From: Lachnospiraceae bacterium
GTDB lineage: Bacteria > Bacillota > Clostridia > Lachnospirales > Lachnospiraceae
DNA length: 64,000 nt
Direction of reading: 5' to 3'
NCBI GenBank assembly: GCA_902362715.1
Contig: CABIXN010000001.1
Coordinates: forward strand, 731,673-795,672
Positions 61,564-64,000 of this stretch are shown here, one piece after another; the first letter of the stretch is position 1; every line of letters begins with the position of its first letter. The position numbers and the translations under genes are program-made. The notes beneath the pieces are model-generated. The model searched no databases. It worked only from the letters and a program-made list of their open reading frames with translations, and was not told where the DNA came from.

Positions 61564-62030
61564 ATCATCTCTCCCCTTTCTTTTTCTTCTGCTGTTTCTT
61601 TTAAAGTCAGACATGACATTTTAGCCATGCGTTCCATCTGATTGGTAAACTGGCAGATCTCTTCTTCTGTAAAATCTGACAGCAGATTCTGTTTCCATCT
61701 GCTTTTAATCGTATAGATTTCTTTAATAACCGGTTCTGCCGCCTCTGTGATGTATAAATGCTTCACTCTTTTATCTTTCTCGTCAGTAACAGCATTTACA
61801 TATCCCAGTTCCAGAAGTTTTTGAACGGATTTTGTTACAGTTCCTTTGTCAAATTTACCAAGCCGGGCCAGATCATACATGGTAATCCCCGCCTTCTCAT
61901 AAATAGAAGTCAGGAAAAAATGCTGTCCGCTTCCGATCTGATACTTCTTCAGGCACAAATCCAGATATTTTCCAAAATTTCTCCAGATAATAGACATATA
62001 CTGCAGAAAACTAATTTTTATTTCACTCAT
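61548..62030 (-). CDS. MarR-family regulator
   Basis: This 160-residue protein has a winged helix (about 42-105: AGITMYDLARLGKFDKGTVTKSVQKL, then the wing VTDEKDKRVKHLYITEAA). It probably represses its own promoter and the MATE pump downstream; two identical-arm operators lie upstream at 62049-62112. It overlaps the MATE gene, forming one operon. Confidence 0.93.
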   Translation of the reverse strand: MSEIKISFLQYMSIIWRNFGKYLDLCLKKYQIGSGQHFFLTSIYEKAGITMYDLARLGKFDKGTVTKSVQKLLELGYVNAVTDEKDKRVKHLYITEAAEPVIKEIYTIKSRWKQNLLSDFTEEEICQFTNQMERMAKMSCLTLKETAEEKERGEMICQKQ

Positions 62031-62048
62031 AGCTTCCTTCCTTTAAAT

Positions 62049-62112
62049 AGTTGAGTATTCAACTTCTTTTATACAGAACTTATCTTACCTCCAAAAAGTT
62101 GAGTTGTCAACT
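62049..62112. promoter_or_regulatory. Two MarR operator candidates
   Basis: AGTTGA-N4-TCAACT occurs at 62049-62064 and again at 62097-62112, centres 48 bp apart. Both sit immediately upstream of the MarR gene. Confidence 0.75.
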
Positions 62113-62145
62113 ATTTTTTCTCTTGAAATTTTTCCAAAAAACAAA

Positions 62146-62233
62146 AAAAAAGATGTCCTGACAGGGACGCGCTCCAGGCATACAGATCAGTTTCTCATAC
62201 CTCATGGAACGCTTCCTTTAGAACATCTTTTTT
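62146..62233 (-). terminator. Large hairpin terminator after the binding protein
   Basis: Minus-strand AAAAAAGATGT pairs with ACATCTTTTTT, about 65 bases apart, with additional pairing inside. The T run ends the transcript of the gene at 62238. Confidence 0.7.
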
Positions 62234-62237
62234 CTAA

Positions 62238-63260
62238 TTAATTTTCAATTGCAATGTAGTCATCGGGAATTTTTACATTCAGTGTCTGACACATTTCCGA
62301 ATTATATTTTTTCGTAAACTTCGGGGCATTCTGGATAGGCATTGTTGAAATATCCTCTTTTCCTTCTAAAATATCCGCCGCCATCTGCCCGGTCTCATAC
62401 CCCAGATCATATGCATCCAGACACAAGGTCGCCACGCCGCAGCCTCTGCAGATTGTTTCGCTGCCGGTAAATACAGGTACTTTTGTATCCAGACAAATAT
62501 TTTTTATAATACCGGTATTCGCTCCTACCGTATTATCGGTAGGTGTATAAATAACATCCGATTCTTTGGCAGCTTTTGTTACTACCGCCGCTAAATCGTT
62601 GCTGTCTGAAAAGGTATATTCCTGACACTGATATCCCATTCCTTCTAAATACTTTGAGATTTCCTCTACCTGGGATTTGGCATTGATTTCTGCTGAGCAA
62701 TAAAGGACTCCGATCTTTTTTTCATCCGGAAATAATTCTTTTATCATATCAGCCTGCTGGTCTAAGGGTGAAACATCTGACGTACCGGAGATATTCCCTC
62801 CCACCGTACCATCAAACTCTTTCAAATCCAGGGCCAAAGCGTAATCTGTTACACAGGTGCCAAGAATGGGAATGGTATCTGTTCCTGCCGCTGCCGCCTG
62901 CAGAGCCGGTGTTCCGTTGGCCATAATCAGGTCCACATCGTTGGATACAAAACTATTAACAATTACCGAACAGGTATTAGAATCACTCTGGGCATTCTGC
63001 ACCTGAATGGACACCTTATCTCCCATTCTGTCTTTCACCGCATCCCGAAACCCTTCTGTGGCGGCATCTAAATCTTCGTGCTGTACAAGCTGACAGACCC
63101 CGATGGTAAATTCAGCGTCATCTTCCGTCTGCTGTTCTGATAATTTTCGCCCTGTCTGATCTGCTTGTTTTTTTGTTCCAGTATTTTCTGAATTTGTGCA
63201 GGCTGATAATCCCATTACCAGTCCTGTCATCAGCAGTAAAGCAATCATTTTTTTCATCAT
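62238..63260 (-). CDS. ABC transporter substrate-binding lipoprotein (PF04392 type)
   Basis: This 340-residue protein has a lipoprotein signal with lipobox GLSAC (C21), then two Rossmann-like lobes: EFTIGVCQLVQHEDLDAATEGF, VDLIMANGTPALQAAAAGTD, KKIGVLYCSAEINAKSQVEEI. The family includes TrpX-type binding proteins for amino acids or aromatic compounds. No permease or ATPase is adjacent; a terminator follows directly. It may serve a transporter elsewhere. ATG 63260 or 63257, after GAGGAG. Confidence 0.9.
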   Translation of the reverse strand: MMKKMIALLLMTGLVMGLSACTNSENTGTKKQADQTGRKLSEQQTEDDAEFTIGVCQLVQHEDLDAATEGFRDAVKDRMGDKVSIQVQNAQSDSNTCSVIVNSFVSNDVDLIMANGTPALQAAAAGTDTIPILGTCVTDYALALDLKEFDGTVGGNISGTSDVSPLDQQADMIKELFPDEKKIGVLYCSAEINAKSQVEEISKYLEGMGYQCQEYTFSDSNDLAAVVTKAAKESDVIYTPTDNTVGANTGIIKNICLDTKVPVFTGSETICRGCGVATLCLDAYDLGYETGQMAADILEGKEDISTMPIQNAPKFTKKYNSEMCQTLNVKIPDDYIAIEN

Positions 63261-63297
63261 AGATTTCTCCTCTCAGACGACTTTCCCGGAAAATAAA

Positions 63298-63446
63298 GAA
63301 TGTGCAAAGCACATTCTCCGCCTGCGGCGGGTCGCTTTTGCGACATGACTCCACTCCGCCGCAGTACGATCCACAGCGGAGCGTTTTTTTGCTCTATAGG
63401 AATCGGTACTTTTCAGCTTTATCACAACACAATATTTCCTATAGAG
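63298..63446. repeat. Dispersed structured repeat, full copy
   Basis: This is the cleanest copy: GAATGTGCAAAGCACATTC hairpin, CTCCGC/GCGGAG enclosing TGCGGCGG/CCGCCGCA and GTCGC-TTTT-GCGAC, then TGCTCTATAGG and CCTATAGAG. A hairpin terminator follows at 63451. Confidence 0.85.
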
Positions 63447-63450
63447 AAAT

Positions 63451-63479
63451 AAAAACGTTCCCGGAAAAGGAACGTTTTT
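63451..63479. terminator. Bidirectional hairpin terminator
   Basis: AAAAACGTTCC (63451-63461) pairs with GGAACGTTTTT (63469-63479). A and T tails allow termination in both directions. From 63480 to 63790 no gene is visible; the DNA is AT-rich. Confidence 0.8.
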
Positions 63480-63790
63480 AAATGCATACTCCCCGAAGAG
63501 AATATCATATTTACAGCGGATTCTGCACATCTGCCAAAGCCAAAGTACAGTATCTGCTCACAGCCGTATTGTCGTCTTCTTTTCCTGTCAGTTACCATCC
63601 CAGCCACTTTCAGCTTGCTGATGGTCCTTATAAGTCAAGTTGTTTTTTAAATTGAATATTCCCTGTCAGCATTTGCTTTCAGATTATATTCTTTTATTAT
63701 ATAGAAATCTATTCCTAAAAATCAAGTACAATATTTTAAGATTCTTCTGAAACTCTTTTACGGTTTCATATTCCGGCAAATTGACTGCCG

Positions 63791-64000
63791 TCAGGCAAGA
63801 AAAGGAAGCACTGTTAAAATAATAGCCACAACAAATGATGTAATTGTTGTATTTAAAACAGTCGTAATAAACACATATTTATATGATTTGTTCATTGGAA
63901 CATCCGTTACACTTGTTGCAACGGCAAATCCCGGATTTGTGGGCAGGGTATCAAGGGTCTGGCTGGAAAATACTGCCACCCGGTGCAGAGCATTCATATT
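63791..64000 (-). CDS. GntP-type permease, 3' end (partial)
   Basis: The visible 69 codons end a gene that continues beyond the window. ALHRVAVFSSQTLDTLPTNPG and the final hydrophobic segment (about the last 25 residues) match the C-terminus of gluconate permease (GntP/COG2610) families. Residues VPMNKSYKYVF precede the last membrane span. The substrate cannot be told from the fragment. Confidence 0.65.
   Translation of the reverse strand, partial: NMNALHRVAVFSSQTLDTLPTNPGFAVATSVTDVPMNKSYKYVFITTVLNTTITSFVVAIILTVLPFLA

Overview
The window looks like a gut Firmicute of the family Lachnospiraceae (Blautia / Mediterraneibacter-like). The evidence is low-to-mid GC DNA, strong AGGAGG-type ribosome sites, a Tn916-family integrative and conjugative element (ICE), Cna-B/sortase surface proteins and protein families typical of gut clostridia. 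The genus is inference; the family is likely. Nearly all genes are on the minus strand.

Layout. (1) 1-2238 is chromosome: a dispersed structured repeat, frr, pyrH, a 113-bp tandem repeat and a small membrane protein gene. (2) 2239-33196 is a complete Tn916-family ICE, bounded by a 16-bp direct repeat and inserted in the tail of the terminator of a phosphonate operon. Its left end carries int, xis and a regulatory block present twice: a sigma-like Orf7 plus an Orf8 protein, each behind a short leader peptide and an identical terminator. Between the blocks and the transfer genes lie two small membrane proteins, an XRE regulator, an FtsX-type ABC exporter with a lipoprotein, and a divergent two-component system. 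An Ntn-hydrolase/TetR pair with two matching operators follows. The transfer genes (tcpC, cwlT-like, Orf15, VirB4-like, tcpE, two ardA, Orf19, DUF3789, mobT, oriT, tcpA, two DUF961 genes) are interrupted by small cargo units ending in near-identical terminators. Upstream of them sits a 1,014-residue wall-anchored VaFE adhesin.

(3) 33188-43685 is a C-P lyase operon transcribed phnG-H-I-J-K-M-L, then a PHP-family phosphodiesterase taking the place of PhnP, then a binding protein, ATPase and fused permease for a phosphonate such as 2-aminoethylphosphonate. Together these would import a phosphonate, cleave the C-P bond and return ribose phosphate to metabolism. (4) 43961-46235 is an ABC exporter. 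(5) 46524-59295 is a sortase/pilus locus: a very large Cna-B adhesin split by one in-frame TAG, a backbone pilin, two class C sortases and a small accessory pilin. (6) 60112-64000 holds a MarR/MATE efflux pair with two operators, a lone lipoprotein binding protein and the 3' end of a GntP-type permease. Copies of the dispersed repeat lie at 1-286, 46258-46380, 59689-60003 and 63298-63446.

The most unusual points are the in-frame amber codon in an otherwise continuous ORF of about 2,800 codons; the two ICE leader regions, which keep the same stems with a compensatory base change; the scar of a tandem duplication at the orf22/tcpA junction that left a 26-codon chimeric ORF; and terminators repeatedly embedded in the transfer operon, which suggests read-through or antitermination.
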